Assembly: GCF_954871325.1 (NCBI RefSeq)
Contig: NC_088775.1
Span: forward strand, 56,893,561-56,957,560
Length of the DNA: 64,000 nucleotides
DNA from: Gordionus sp. m RMFG-2023
Lineage: Eukaryota > Nematomorpha > Gordioida > Chordodea > Parachordodidae
Direction of reading: 5' to 3'
The translations under genes and the position numbers were made by a program. Position 1 is the first letter of the stretch. Each line of letters begins with the position of its first letter. Below the pieces are notes generated by a model. That model saw only the letters and a list, made by a program, of their open reading frames with translations. It was not told the origin of the DNA and ran no database searches. Of this stretch, positions 45,043 through 59,968 are shown piece by piece.

Positions 45043-45677
45043 CACCCATTATACCAAATGTGTCTGATTTGGTAAATCTTTTTAAAATAATAAAGAATTT
45101 ACCCCTATCAAATAACTAAAAGTGCGTATATGATGTAACAAAAATATAAAAATAATGACCTTATAAAAATAATGACCTTATAAAATTTGTGAGAAATATT
45201 TTAAAAAAAGATTATAAACCCGAGGAAAATTAAAATATAAATTGGCCAAAGGCCTTCAAAGAGAGAGCCAAGCATAATTCAATAAAATATAGTTAAAAAA
45301 ATTATCCAAAGGCATTCATTTCTCGAAAAAAACTTAGATAAACTAAGAATATTTGGTGTATAATCTTAGTAATTGTTTAAAATAAATATAAATATAAGGG
45401 CTAACTTTGAAAATGCTAAAATTAATTTCGTAATAATATTCATTTTCGAATAGCTATTTAATACTTTGATAGATTTAATTTTCAATAGTAGCTCTAACTT
45501 GTAATTTCAGATCGTTCACTAAAGTAGATAAATATTTAAAATGTATTTACTCACAGAATTGAAATAAATAAGTCAAAGATATTATAGTTAATTGATACAC
45601 AAATAACCGATGCAGTATTCTATATTTAAATATATTTCTAGTTAACATTTTAGGAAAAATAAATTAATCTTACGAAA
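45043..45677. repeat. Unique segment of the inverted repeat, right copy
   Basis: Reverse-complement partner of 44227-44846. It runs straight into satellite units at 45678, whereas the left arm has about 260 extra bases at that junction. Confidence 0.85.
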
Positions 45678-45679
45678 TC

Positions 45680-46850
45680 TTAATTTAACATGTTTACAAA
45701 ACATATTTTTACCTATTTACCTTAAAAATCTCAAATAAGTTCTAAAATAAGGATTATGACAATTGTCACTTTCTATCGTACACTTTCACTGAAATATTAA
45801 TATAACATGTTTATAAAACATATTTTTATCCATTTACTTTAAAAATCTCAAAAAAGTTCAAAAATAACGGTTATGACAATTGTCACTTTTTCAAAGTACA
45901 TTTTCACTGATAATTTAACATGTTTACAAAACATATTTTTACCCATTTACTTTAAAAAAACTCAAAAAGTTTAAAAAAACGATTATGACAATTGTCACTT
46001 TTCTATAGAACACTTTCACTGAAATATTAATCTAACATGTTTACAAAACATATTTTTACCTATTTACTTTAAAAAAACTCAAAAAAGTTTAAAAATAAGG
46101 ATTATGACAATTGTCATTTTTCTATAATACACTTTCACTGAAATATTAATTTAATAGGTTTACAAAACATATTTTTACCTATTTACTTTGAAAAAACTCA
46201 AAAAAAGTTCAAAAATAACGATTATGACAATTGTCACTTTTTTATAGTACACTTTCACTGAAATATTAATTTAACATTTTTACAAAACATTTTTTACCCA
46301 TTTACTTTAAAAAAACTCAAAAAAGTTAAAAAATAACGATTATGACAATTGTCACTTTTCTATAGTACACTTTCACTCATCTATTAATTTAATAGGTTTA
46401 CAAAACATATTTTTACCTATTTACTTTGAAAAAACTCAAAAAAGTTCAAAAATAACGATTATGACAATTGTCACTTTTTTATAGTACACTTTCACTGAAA
46501 TATTAATTTAACATTTTTACAAAACATTTTTTACCCATTTACTTTAAAAAAACTCAAAAAAGTTAAAAAATAACGATTATGACAATTGTCACTTCTATAG
46601 TACACTTTCACTCATCTATTAATTTAACATGTTTACAAAACATATTTTTACCTATTTACTTTGAAAAAAACTCAAAAATGTTCAAAAATAACGATTATGA
46701 CAATTGTTACTTTTTTATAGTACACTTTCACTGAAATATTAATTTAACATGTTTACAAAACATATTTTTACCCATTTACTTTAAAAAAAGTTTAAAAATA
46801 ACGATTATGACAATTGTCACTTTTACCTAAAAAATTATCTATCAAAAGAT
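45680..46850 (-). repeat. 119-bp satellite, right arm array in minus orientation (about 10 units)
   Basis: Reverse complements of the satellite unit: ACGATTATGACAATTGTCAC, ACACTTTCACTGAAATATTA and TTACAAAACATATTTTTACC recur. It includes a locally repeated two-unit block (46140-46380 and 46380-46620) marked by AATAGGTTTACAAAAC and TCACTCATCTATTAAT. Confidence 0.92.
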
Positions 46851-48160
46851 ATATAATAGATAAAATTACGTAAAATATAAATATATAAAAATCATTTTAA
46901 AATTATATATTAAAAAAAAAATACCAATCAAAAAAATATATTTAAAAAAATTTATTAAATGAACTTAATTTTTTTTAAAGTAAATGGGTAAAAATATGTT
47001 TGGTAAACCTATTAAATTAATATTTCAGTGAAAGTGTACTATGGAAAAGTGACATTGTTATAATTGTTATTTTTGAACTTTTTTAAGTTTTTTTTAAAGT
47101 AAATGGGTAAAAATATGTTTGGTAAACATGTTAAATTAATATTTTAATGAAAATGTACTATGGAAAAGTGACAATTGTCATAATCGTTATTTTTTTACTT
47201 TTTTAAGTTTTTTTACAGTAAATGGGTAAAAATATGTTTTGTAAACATGTTAAATTAATATTTCAGTGAAAGTGTACTATGGAAAAGTGACAATTGTCAT
47301 AATCGTTATTTTTGAACTTTTTGAGTTTTTTTAAAGTAAATGGGTAAAAATATGTTTTGTAAACATGATTATTTCAGTGAAAGTGGACTATGGAAAAGTG
47401 ACAATTGTCATAATCGTTATTTTTGAACTTTTTTTAGATTTTTTAAAGTAAATGGGTAAAAATATGTTTTTTAACATGTTAAATTAATATTTCAGTGAAA
47501 GTGCACGAAAAGTGACAATTGTCTTAATCGTTATTTTTGAACTTTTTTTAGATTTTTTAAAGTAAATGGGTAAAAATATGTTTTGTAAACATGTTAAATT
47601 AATATTTCAGTTAAAGTGCACTATGGAAAAGTGACAATTGTCATAATCGTAATTTTTGAACTTTTTTAGATTTTTTAAAGTAAATGGGTAAAAATATGTT
47701 TTGTAAACATATTAAATTAATATTTCAGTGAAAGTGTATTATAAAAAAGTGACAATTGTCATAATCGTTATTTTTGAACTTTTTTGAGTTTTTTTAAGGT
47801 GTAAACATGTTAAATTAATATTTTAGTGAAAGTGTACTATGGAAAAGTGACAATTGTCATAATCGTTATTTTTGAACTTTTTTGAGTTTTTTTAAAGTAA
47901 ATGGGTAAAAATATGTTTTGTAAACATATTAATTTATATATTTCAGTGAAAGTGTACTATGGAAAAGTGACAATTGTCATAATCGTTATTTTTAAACTTT
48001 TTTTAGATTTATTAAAGTAAATGGGTAAAACTATGTTTTGTAAACATGATAAATTAATATTTAAGTTAAACTGTACTATGGAAAAGTGACAATTGTCATA
48101 ATCGTTATTTTTAAACTTTTTTTAGATTTTTTAAAGTAAATGGGTAAAAATATGTTTTGT

Positions 48161-51100
48161 AATTATATTAAATTAATATTTCAGTTAAAGTGTACTATGG
48201 AAAAGTGACAATTGTCATAATCGTTATTTTTGAACTTTTTTGAGTTTTTTTAAAGTAAATGGATAAAAATATGTTTTGTAAACATGTTAAATTAATATTT
48301 CAGTTAAAGTGTACTATGGAAAAGTGACAATTGTCATAATCGTTATTTTTAAACTTTTTTGAGTTTTTTTAAAGTAAGGGTAAAAATATGTTTTGTAAAC
48401 ATGTTAAATTAATATTTTGTTAAAGTGTACTATGGAAAAGTGACAATTGTCATAATCGTTATTTTTGAACTTTTTTGAGTTTTTTTAAATTAAATGGGTA
48501 AAAATATGTTTTGTAAACATGTTAAATTAATATTTCAGTGAAAGTGTTATGGAAAAGTGACAATTGTCATAATCGTTATTTTTGAACTTAATTTTTTTTA
48601 AAGTAAATGGGTAAAAATATGTTTGGTAAACCTATTAAATTAATATTTCAGTGAAAGTGTACTATGGAAAAGTGACATTGTTATAATTGTTATTTTTGAA
48701 CTTTTTTAAGTTTTTTTTAAAGTAAATGGGTAAAAATATGTTTGGTAAACATGTTAAATTAATATTTTAATGAAAATGTACTATGGAAAAGTGACAATTG
48801 TCATAATCGTTATTTTTTTACTTTTTTAAGTTTTTTTACAGTAAATGGGTAAAAATATGTTTTGTAAACATGTTAAATTAATATTTCAGTGAAAGTGTAC
48901 TATAGAAAAGTGACAATTGTCATAATCGTTATTTTTGAACTTTTTTGAGTTTTTTTAAAGTAAATGGGTAAAAATATGTTTTGTAAACATGATTATTTCA
49001 GTGAAAGTGGACTATGGAAAAGTGACAATTATCATAATCGTTATTTTTGAACTTTTTTTAGATTTTTTGAAGTAAATGGGTAAAAATATGTTTTTTAACA
49101 TGTTAAATTAATATTTCAGTGAAAGTGCACGAAAAGTGACAATTGTCTTAATCGTTATTTTTGAACTTTTTTTCGATTTTTTAAAGTAAATGGGTAAAAA
49201 TATGTTTTGTAAACATGTTAAATTAATATTTCAGTTAAAGTGCACTATGGAAAAGTGACAATTGTCATAATCGTTATTTTTGAACTTTTTTAGATTTTCT
49301 AAAGTAAATGGGTAAAAATATGTTTTGTAAACATATTAAATTAATAGTGTATTATAAAAAAGTGACAATTGTCATAATCTTTATTTTTGAACTTTTTTGA
49401 GTTTTTTTAAAGTAAATGGGTAAAAATATGTTTTGTAAACATGTTAAATTAATATTTCAGTGAAAGTATTATGGAAAAGTGACAATTGTCATAATCGTTA
49501 TTTTTGAACTTAATTTTTTTTAAAGTAAATGGGTAAAAATATGTTTGGTAAACCTATTAAATTAATATTTCAGTGAAAGTGTACTATGGAAAAGTGACAT
49601 TGTTATAATTGTTATTTTTTAACTTTTTTAAGTTTTTTTTAAAGTAAATGGGTAAAAATATGTTTGGTAAACATGTTAAATTAATATTTTAATGAAAATG
49701 TACTATGGAAAAGTGACAATTGTCATAATAGTTATTTTTTTACTTTTTTAAGTTTTTTTACAGTAAATGGGTAAAAATATGTTTTGTAAACATGTTAAAT
49801 TAATATTTCAGTGAAAGTGTACTATGGAAAAGTGACAATTGTCATAATCGTTATTTTTGAACTTTTTTGAGTTTTTTTAAAGTAAATGGGTAAAAATATG
49901 TTTTGTAAACATGATTAATATTTCAGTGAAAGTGGACTGTGGAAAAGTGACAATTATCATAATCGTTATTTTTGAACTTTTTTTAGATTTTTTAAAGTAA
50001 ATGGGTAAAAATATGTTTTTTAACATGTTAAATTAATATTTCAGTGAAAGTGCACGAAAAGTGACAATTGTCTTAATCGTTATTTTTGAACTTTTTTTCG
50101 ATTTTTTAAAGTAAATGGGTAAAAATATGTTTTGTAAACATGTTAAATTAATATTTCAGTTAAAGTGCACTATGGAAAAGTGACAATTGTCATAATCGTT
50201 ATTTTTGAACTTTTTTAGATTTTTTAAAGTAAATGGGTAAAAATATGTTTTGTAAACATATTAAATTAATATTTCAGTGAAAGTGTATTATAAAAAAGTG
50301 ACAATTGTCATAATCGTTATTTTTGAACTTTTTTGAGTTTTTTTAAAGTGTAAACATGTTAAATTAATATTTTAGTGAAAGTGTACTATGGAAAAGTGAC
50401 AATTGTCATAATCGTTATTTTTGAACTTTTTTGAGTTTTTTTAATGGGTAAAAATATGTTTTGTAAACATGTTAAATTAATATTTTGTTAAAGTGTACTA
50501 TGGAAAAGTGACAATTGTCATAATCGTTATTTTTGAACTTAATTTTTTTTAAAGTAAATGGGTTAAAATATGTTTGGTAAATGTTAAATTAATATTTCAG
50601 TGAAAGTGTACTATGGAAAAGTGACAATTGTCATAATCGTTATTTTTGAACTTTTTTAAGTTTTTTTTAAAGTAAATGGGTAAAAATATGTTTGGTAAAC
50701 ATGTTAAATTAATATTTTAATGAAAATGTACTATGGAAAAGTGACAATTGTCATAATCGTTATTTTTTTACTTTTTTAAGTTTTTTTAAAGTAAATGGGT
50801 AAAAATATATTTTGTAAACATGTTGAATTAATATTTCAGTGAAAGTGTACTATGGAAAAGTGACAATTGTCATAATCGTTATTTTTGAACTTTTTTGAGT
50901 TTTTTTAAAGTAAATGGGTAAAAATATGTTTTGTAAACACATGTTAAATTAATATTTCAGTGAAAGTCTACTATGGAAAAGTGACAATAATCATAATCGT
51001 TATTTTTGAACTTTTTTTAGATTTTTTAAAGTAAATGGGTAAAAATATGTTTTTTAAACATGTTAAATTAATATTTCAGTTAAAGTGCACTATGGAAAAG

Positions 51101-52096
51101 TGACAATTGTCATAATCGTTATTTTTGAACTTTTTTAGATTTTTTAAAGTAAATGGGTAAAAATATTTTTTGTAAACATATTAAATTAATATTTCAGTGA
51201 AAGTGTATTATAAAAAAGTGACAATTCTCATAATCGTTATTTTTGAACTTTTTTGAGTTTTTTTAAAGTGTAAACATGTTAAATTAATATTTTAGTGAAA
51301 GTGTACTATGGAAAAGTGACAATTGTCATAATCGTTATTTTTGAACTTAATTTTTTTTAAAGTAAATGGGTTAAAATATGTTTGGTAAACATGTTAAATT
51401 AATATTTCAGTGAAAGTGTACTATGGAAAAGTGACAATTGTCATAATCGTTATTTTTGAACTTTTTTAAGTTTTTTTTAAAGTAAATGGGTAAAAATATG
51501 TTTGGTAAACATGTTAAATTAATATTTTAATGAAAATGTACTATGAAAAAGTGACAATTGTCATAATCGTTATTTTTTTACTTTTTTAAGTTTTTTAAAG
51601 TAAATGGGTAAAAATATATTTTGTAAACATGTTAAATTAATATTTCAGTGAAAGTGTACTATGGAAAAGTGACAATTGTCATAATCGTTATTTTTGAACT
51701 TTTTTGAGTTTTTTTAAAGTAAATGGGTAAAAATATGTTTTGTAAACACATGTTAAATTAATATTTCAGTGAAAGTGTACTATGGAAAAGTGACAATTAT
51801 CATAACCGTTATTTTTGAACTTTTTTTAGAATTTTTAAAGTAAATGGGTAAAAATATGTTTTTTAACATGTTAAATTAATATTTCAGTGAAAGTGCACGA
51901 AAAGTGACAATTGTCTTAATCGTTATTTTTGAACTTTTTTTCGATTTTTTAAAGTAAATGGGTAAAAATATGTTTTGTAAACATGTTAAATTAATATTTC
52001 AGTTAAAGTGCACTATGGAAAAGTGACAATTGTCATAATCGTTATTTTTGAATTTTTTTATATTTTTTAAAGTAAATGGGTAAAAATATGTTTTGT
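48161..52096 (+). repeat. 3936-bp higher-order repeat, copy 1
   Basis: Marked by the variant AATTATATTAAATT at 48161 and again at 52097. It contains about 33 monomers in a fixed order of variants. A few single-base differences from the next copies were seen (for example TATAGAAAAG near 48900 versus TATGGAAAAG). Confidence 0.93.
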
Positions 52097-55000
52097 AATT
52101 ATATTAAATTAATATTTCAGTTAAAGTGTACTATGGAAAAGTGACAATTGTCATAATCGTTATTTTTGAACTTTTTTGAGTTTTTTTAAAGTAAATGGAT
52201 AAAAATATGTTTTGTAAACATGTTAAATTAATATTTCAGTTAAAGTGTACTATGGAAAAGTGACAATTGTCATAATCGTTATTTTTAAACTTTTTTGAGT
52301 TTTTTTAAAGTAAGGGTAAAAATATGTTTTGTAAACATGTTAAATTAATATTTTGTTAAAGTGTACTATGGAAAAGTGACAATTGTCATAATCGTTATTT
52401 TTGAACTTTTTTGAGTTTTTTTAAATTAAATGGGTAAAAATATGTTTTGTAAACATGTTAAATTAATATTTCAGTGAAAGTGTTATGGAAAAGTGACAAT
52501 TGTCATAATCGTTATTTTTGAACTTAATTTTTTTTAAAGTAAATGGGTAAAAATATGTTTGGTAAACCTATTAAATTAATATTTCAGTGAAAGTGTACTA
52601 TGGAAAAGTGACATTGTTATAATTGTTATTTTTGAACTTTTTTAAGTTTTTTTTAAAGTAAATGGGTAAAAATATGTTTGGTAAACATGTTAAATTAATA
52701 TTTTAATGAAAATGTACTATGGAAAAGTGACAATTGTCATAATCGTTATTTTTTTACTTTTTTAAGTTTTTTTACAGTAAATGGGTAAAAATATGTTTTG
52801 TAAACATGTTAAATTAATATTTCAGTGAAAGTGTACTATGGAAAAGTGACAATTGTCATAATCGTTATTTTTGAACTTTTTTGAGTTTTTTTAAAGTAAA
52901 TGGGTAAAAATATGTTTTGTAAACATGATTATTTCAGTGAAAGTGGACTATGGAAAAGTGACAATTATCATAATCGTTATTTTTGAACTTTTTTTAGATT
53001 TTTTGAAGTAAATGGGTAAAAATATGTTTTTTAACATGTTAAATTAATATTTCAGTGAAAGTGCACGAAAAGTGACAATTGTCTTAATCGTTATTTTTGA
53101 ACTTTTTTTCGATTTTTTAAAGTAAATGGGTAAAAATATGTTTTGTAAACATGTTAAATTAATATTTCAGTTAAAGTGCACTATGGAAAAGTGACAATTG
53201 TCATAATCGTTATTTTTGAACTTTTTTAGATTTTCTAAAGTAAATGGGTAAAAATATGTTTTGTAAACATATTAAATTAATAGTGTATTATAAAAAAGTG
53301 ACAATTGTCATAATCTTTATTTTTGAACTTTTTTGAGTTTTTTTAAAGTAAATGGGTAAAAATATGTTTTGTAAACATGTTAAATTAATATTTCAGTGAA
53401 AGTATTATGGAAAAGTGACAATTGTCATAATCGTTATTTTTGAACTTAATTTTTTTTAAAGTAAATGGGTAAAAATATGTTTGGTAAACCTATTAAATTA
53501 ATATTTCAGTGAAAGTGTACTATGGAAAAGTGACATTGTTATAATTGTTATTTTTTAACTTTTTTAAGTTTTTTTTAAAGTAAATGGGTAAAAATATGTT
53601 TGGTAAACATGTTAAATTAATATTTTAATGAAAATGTACTATGGAAAAGTGACAATTGTCATAATAGTTATTTTTTTACTTTTTTAAGTTTTTTTACAGT
53701 AAATGGGTAAAAATATGTTTTGTAAACATGTTAAATTAATATTTCAGTGAAAGTGTACTATGGAAAAGTGACAATTGTCATAATCGTTATTTTTGAACTT
53801 TTTTGAGTTTTTTTAAAGTAAATGGGTAAAAATATGTTTTGTAAACATGATTAATATTTCAGTGAAAGTGGACTGTGGAAAAGTGACAATTATCATAATC
53901 GTTATTTTTGAACTTTTTTTAGATTTTTTAAAGTAAATGGGTAAAAATATGTTTTTTAACATGTTAAATTAATATTTCAGTGAAAGTGCACGAAAAGTGA
54001 CAATTGTCTTAATCGTTATTTTTGAACTTTTTTTCGATTTTTTAAAGTAAATGGGTAAAAATATGTTTTGTAAACATGTTAAATTAATATTTCAGTTAAA
54101 GTGCACTATGGAAAAGTGACAATTGTCATAATCGTTATTTTTGAACTTTTTTAGATTTTTTAAAGTAAATGGGTAAAAATATGTTTTGTAAACATATTAA
54201 ATTAATATTTCAGTGAAAGTGTATTATAAAAAAGTGACAATTGTCATAATCGTTATTTTTGAACTTTTTTGAGTTTTTTTAAAGTGTAAACATGTTAAAT
54301 TAATATTTTAGTGAAAGTGTACTATGGAAAAGTGACAATTGTCATAATCGTTATTTTTGAACTTTTTTGAGTTTTTTTAATGGGTAAAAATATGTTTTGT
54401 AAACATGTTAAATTAATATTTTGTTAAAGTGTACTATGGAAAAGTGACAATTGTCATAATCGTTATTTTTGAACTTAATTTTTTTTAAAGTAAATGGGTT
54501 AAAATATGTTTGGTAAATGTTAAATTAATATTTCAGTGAAAGTGTACTATCTAAAAGTGACAATTGTCATAATCGTTATTTTTGAACTTTTTTAAGTTTT
54601 TTTTAAAGTAAATGGGTAAAAATATGTTTGGTAAACATGTTAAATTAATATTTTAATGAAAATGTACTATGGAAAAGTGACAATTGTCATAATCGTTATT
54701 TTTTTACTTTTTTAAGTTTTTTTAAAGTAAATGGGTAAAAATATATTTTGTAAACATGTTGAATTAATATTTCAGTGAAAGTGTACTATGGAAAAGTGAC
54801 AATTGTCATAATCGTTATTTTTGAACTTTTTTGAGTTTTTTTAAAGTAAATGGGTAAAAATATGTTTTGTAAACACATGTTAAATTAATATTTCAGTGAA
54901 AGTCTACTATGGAAAAGTGACAATAATCATAATCGTTATTTTTGAACTTTTTTTAGATTTTTTAAAGTAAATGGGTAAAAATATGTTTTTTAAACATGTT

Positions 55001-56032
55001 AAATTAATATTTCAGTTAAAGTGCACTATGGAAAAGTGACAATTGTCATAATCGTTATTTTTGAACTTTTTTAGATTTTTTAAAGTAAATGGGTAAAAAT
55101 ATTTTTTGTAAACATATTAAATTAATATTTCAGTGAAAGTGTATTATAAAAAAGTGACAATTCTCATAATCGTTATTTTTGAACTTTTTTGAGTTTTTTT
55201 AAAGTGTAAACATGTTAAATTAATATTTTAGTGAAAGTGTACTATGGAAAAGTGACAATTGTCATAATCGTTATTTTTGAACTTAATTTTTTTTAAAGTA
55301 AATGGGTTAAAATATGTTTGGTAAACATGTTAAATTAATATTTCAGTGAAAGTGTACTATGGAAAAGTGACAATTGTCATAATCGTTATTTTTGAACTTT
55401 TTTAAGTTTTTTTTAAAGTAAATGGGTAAAAATATGTTTGGTAAACATGTTAAATTAATATTTTAATGAAAATGTACTATGAAAAAGTGACAATTGTCAT
55501 AATCGTTATTTTTTTACTTTTTTAAGTTTTTTAAAGTAAATGGGTAAAAATATATTTTGTAAACATGTTAAATTAATATTTCAGTGAAAGTGTACTATGG
55601 AAAAGTGACAATTGTCATAATCGTTATTTTTGAACTTTTTTGAGTTTTTTTAAAGTAAATGGGTAAAAATATGTTTTGTAAACACATGTTAAATTAATAT
55701 TTCAGTGAAAGTGTACTATGGAAAAGTGACAATTATCATAACCGTTATTTTTGAACTTTTTTTAGAATTTTTAAAGTAAATGGGTAAAAATATGTTTTTT
55801 AACATGTTAAATTAATATTTCAGTGAAAGTGCACGAAAAGTGACAATTGTCTTAATCGTTATTTTTGAACTTTTTTTCGATTTTTTAAAGTAAATGGGTA
55901 AAAATATGTTTTGTAAACATGTTAAATTAATATTTCAGTTAAAGTGCACTATGGAAAAGTGACAATTGTCATAATCGTTATTTTTGAATTTTTTTATATT
56001 TTTTAAAGTAAATGGGTAAAAATATGTTTTGT
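52097..56032 (+). repeat. 3936-bp higher-order repeat, copy 2
   Basis: Same order of variant units as copy 1, exactly 3936 bases on. One visible private difference is CTATCTAAAAGTG near 54550. Confidence 0.93.
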
Positions 56033-59000
56033 AATTATATTAAATTAATATTTCAGTTAAAGTGTACTATGGAAAAGTGACAATTGTCATAATCGTTATT
56101 TTTGAACTTTTTTGAGTTTTTTTAAAGTAAATGGATAAAAATATGTTTTGTAAACATGTTAAATTAATATTTCAGTTAAAGTGTACTATGGAAAAGTGAC
56201 AATTGTCATAATCGTTATTTTTAAACTTTTTTGAGTTTTTTTAAAGTAAGGGTAAAAATATGTTTTGTAAACATGTTAAATTAATATTTTGTTAAAGTGT
56301 ACTATGGAAAAGTGACAATTGTCATAATCGTTATTTTTGAACTTTTTTGAGTTTTTTTAAATTAAATGGGTAAAAATATGTTTTGTAAACATGTTAAATT
56401 AATATTTCAGTGAAAGTGTTATGGAAAAGTGACAATTGTCATAATCGTTATTTTTGAACTTAATTTTTTTTAAAGTAAATGGGTAAAAATATGTTTGGTA
56501 AACCTATTAAATTAATATTTCAGTGAAAGTGTACTATGGAAAAGTGACATTGTTATAATTGTTATTTTTGAACTTTTTTAAGTTTTTTTTAAAGTAAATG
56601 GGTAAAAATATGTTTGGTAAACATGTTAAATTAATATTTTAATGAAAATGTACTATGGAAAAGTGACAATTGTCATAATCGTTATTTTTTTACTTTTTTA
56701 AGTTTTTTTACAGTAAATGGGTAAAAATATGTTTTGTAAACATGTTAAATTAATATTTCAGTGAAAGTGTACTATGGAAAAGTGACAATTGTCATAATCG
56801 TTATTTTTGAACTTTTTTGAGTTTTTTTAAAGTAAATGGGTAAAAATATGTTTTGTAAACATGATTATTTCAGTGAAAGTGGACTATGGAAAAGTGACAA
56901 TTATCATAATCGTTATTTTTGAACTTTTTTTAGATTTTTTGAAGTAAATGGGTAAAAATATGTTTTTTAACATGTTAAATTAATATTTCAGTGAAAGTGC
57001 ACGAAAAGTGACAATTGTCTTAATCGTTATTTTTGAACTTTTTTTCGATTTTTTAAAGTAAATGGGTAAAAATATGTTTTGTAAACATGTTAAATTAATA
57101 TTTCAGTTAAAGTGCACTATGGAAAAGTGACAATTGTCATAATCGTTATTTTTGAACTTTTTTAGATTTTCTAAAGTAAATGGGTAAAAATATGTTTTGT
57201 AAACATATTAAATTAATAGTGTATTATAAAAAAGTGACAATTGTCATAATCTTTATTTTTGAACTTTTTTGAGTTTTTTTAAAGTAAATGGGTAAAAATA
57301 TGTTTTGTAAACATGTTAAATTAATATTTCAGTGAAAGTATTATGGAAAAGTGACAATTGTCATAATCGTTATTTTTGAACTTAATTTTTTTTAAAGTAA
57401 ATGGGTAAAAATATGTTTGGTAAACCTATTAAATTAATATTTCAGTGAAAGTGTACTATGGAAAAGTGACATTGTTATAATTGTTATTTTTTAACTTTTT
57501 TAAGTTTTTTTTAAAGTAAATGGGTAAAAATATGTTTGGTAAACATGTTAAATTAATATTTTAATGAAAATGTACTATGGAAAAGTGACAATTGTCATAA
57601 TAGTTATTTTTTTACTTTTTTAAGTTTTTTTACAGTAAATGGGTAAAAATATGTTTTGTAAACATGTTAAATTAATATTTCAGTGAAAGTGTACTATGGA
57701 AAAGTGACAATTGTCATAATCGTTATTTTTGAACTTTTTTGAGTTTTTTTAAAGTAAATGGGTAAAAATATGTTTTGTAAACATGATTAATATTTCAGTG
57801 AAAGTGGACTGTGGAAAAGTGACAATTATCATAATCGTTATTTTTGAACTTTTTTTAGATTTTTTAAAGTAAATGGGTAAAAATATGTTTTTTAACATGT
57901 TAAATTAATATTTCAGTGAAAGTGCACGAAAAGTGACAATTGTCTTAATCGTTATTTTTGAACTTTTTTTCGATTTTTTAAAGTAAATGGGTAAAAATAT
58001 GTTTTGTAAACATGTTAAATTAATATTTCAGTTAAAGTGCACTATGGAAAAGTGACAATTGTCATAATCGTTATTTTTGAACTTTTTTAGATTTTTTAAA
58101 GTAAATGGGTAAAAATATGTTTTGTAAACATATTAAATTAATATTTCAGTGAAAGTGTATTATAAAAAAGTGACAATTGTCATAATCGTTATTTTTGAAC
58201 TTTTTTGAGTTTTTTTAAAGTGTAAACATGTTAAATTAATATTTTAGTGAAAGTGTACTATGGAAAAGTGACAATTGTCATAATCGTTATTTTTGAACTT
58301 TTTTGAGTTTTTTTAATGGGTAAAAATATGTTTTGTAAACATGTTAAATTAATATTTTGTTAAAGTGTACTATGGAAAAGTGACAATTGTCATAATCGTT
58401 ATTTTTGAACTTAATTTTTTTTAAAGTAAATGGGTTAAAATATGTTTGGTAAATGTTAAATTAATATTTCAGTGAAAGTGTACTATGGAAAAGTGACAAT
58501 TGTCATAATCGTTATTTTTGAACTTTTTTAAGTTTTTTTTAAAGTAAATGGGTAAAAATATGTTTGGTAAACATGTTAAATTAATATTTTAATGAAAATG
58601 TACTATGGAAAAGTGACAATTGTCATAATCGTTATTTTTTTACTTTTTTAAGTTTTTTTAAAGTAAATGGGTAAAAATATATTTTGTAAACATGTTGAAT
58701 TAATATTTCAGTGAAAGTGTACTATGGAAAAGTGACAATTGTCATAATCGTTATTTTTGAACTTTTTTGAGTTTTTTTAAAGTAAATGGGTAAAAATATG
58801 TTTTGTAAACACATGTTAAATTAATATTTCAGTGAAAGTCTACTATGGAAAAGTGACAATAATCATAATCGTTATTTTTGAACTTTTTTTAGATTTTTTA
58901 AAGTAAATGGGTAAAAATATGTTTTTTAAACATGTTAAATTAATATTTCAGTTAAAGTGCACTATGGAAAAGTGACAATTGTCATAATCGTTATTTTTGA

Positions 59001-59968
59001 ACTTTTTTAGATTTTTTAAAGTAAATGGGTAAAAATATTTTTTGTAAACATATTAAATTAATATTTCAGTGAAAGTGTATTATAAAAAAGTGACAATTCT
59101 CATAATCGTTATTTTTGAACTTTTTTGAGTTTTTTTAAAGTGTAAACATGTTAAATTAATATTTTAGTGAAAGTGTACTATGGAAAAGTGACAATTGTCA
59201 TAATCGTTATTTTTGAACTTAATTTTTTTTAAAGTAAATGGGTTAAAATATGTTTGGTAAACATGTTAAATTAATATTTCAGTGAAAGTGTACTATGGAA
59301 AAGTGACAATTGTCATAATCGTTATTTTTGAACTTTTTTAAGTTTTTTTTAAAGTAAATGGGTAAAAATATGTTTGGTAAACATGTTAAATTAATATTTT
59401 AATGAAAATGTACTATGAAAAAGTGACAATTGTCATAATCGTTATTTTTTTACTTTTTTAAGTTTTTTAAAGTAAATGGGTAAAAATATATTTTGTAAAC
59501 ATGTTAAATTAATATTTCAGTGAAAGTGTACTATGGAAAAGTGACAATTGTCATAATCGTTATTTTTGAACTTTTTTGAGTTTTTTTAAAGTAAATGTGT
59601 AAAAATATGTTTTGTAAACACATGTTAAATTAATATTTCAGTGAAAGTGTACTATGGAAAAGTGACAATTATCATAACCGTTATTTTTGAACTTTTTTTA
59701 GAATTTTTAAAGTAAATGGGTAAAAATATGTTTTTTAACATGTTAAATTAATATTTCAGTGAAAGTGCACGAAAAGTGACAATTGTCTTAATCGTTATTT
59801 TTGAACTTTTTTTCGATTTTTTAAAGTAAATGGGTAAAAATATGTTTTGTAAACATGTTAAATTAATATTTCAGTTAAAGTGCACTATGGAAAAGTGACA
59901 ATTGTCATAATCGTTATTTTTGAATTTTTTTATATTTTTTAAAGTAAATGGGTAAAAATATGTTTTGT
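56033..59968 (+). repeat. 3936-bp higher-order repeat, copy 3
   Basis: Same order again with the same spacing. A private difference is AAATGTGTAAAA near 59597. After 59968 the order of variants departs from the higher-order pattern. Confidence 0.93.

Larger units (their letters stand above)
42640..46965. repeat. Large inverted repeat: 2.2-kb and 1.9-kb arms around a 196-bp centre
   Basis: The left arm (42640-44846) consists of AT-rich sequence, about 10 satellite units in plus orientation and an 880-bp unique segment. The right arm (45043-46965) mirrors it: unique segment 45043-45677, about 10 units in minus orientation and AT-rich sequence. The innermost sequence CCAAATCAGACACATTTGG is found in both. 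Left-arm bases about 43965-44225 have no partner on the right. The spacer is 44847-45042 and holds a C9 tract start and AT-rich sequence. A 66-residue frame at 44580 lies within the arm and has no recognisable motif. Confidence 0.85.
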
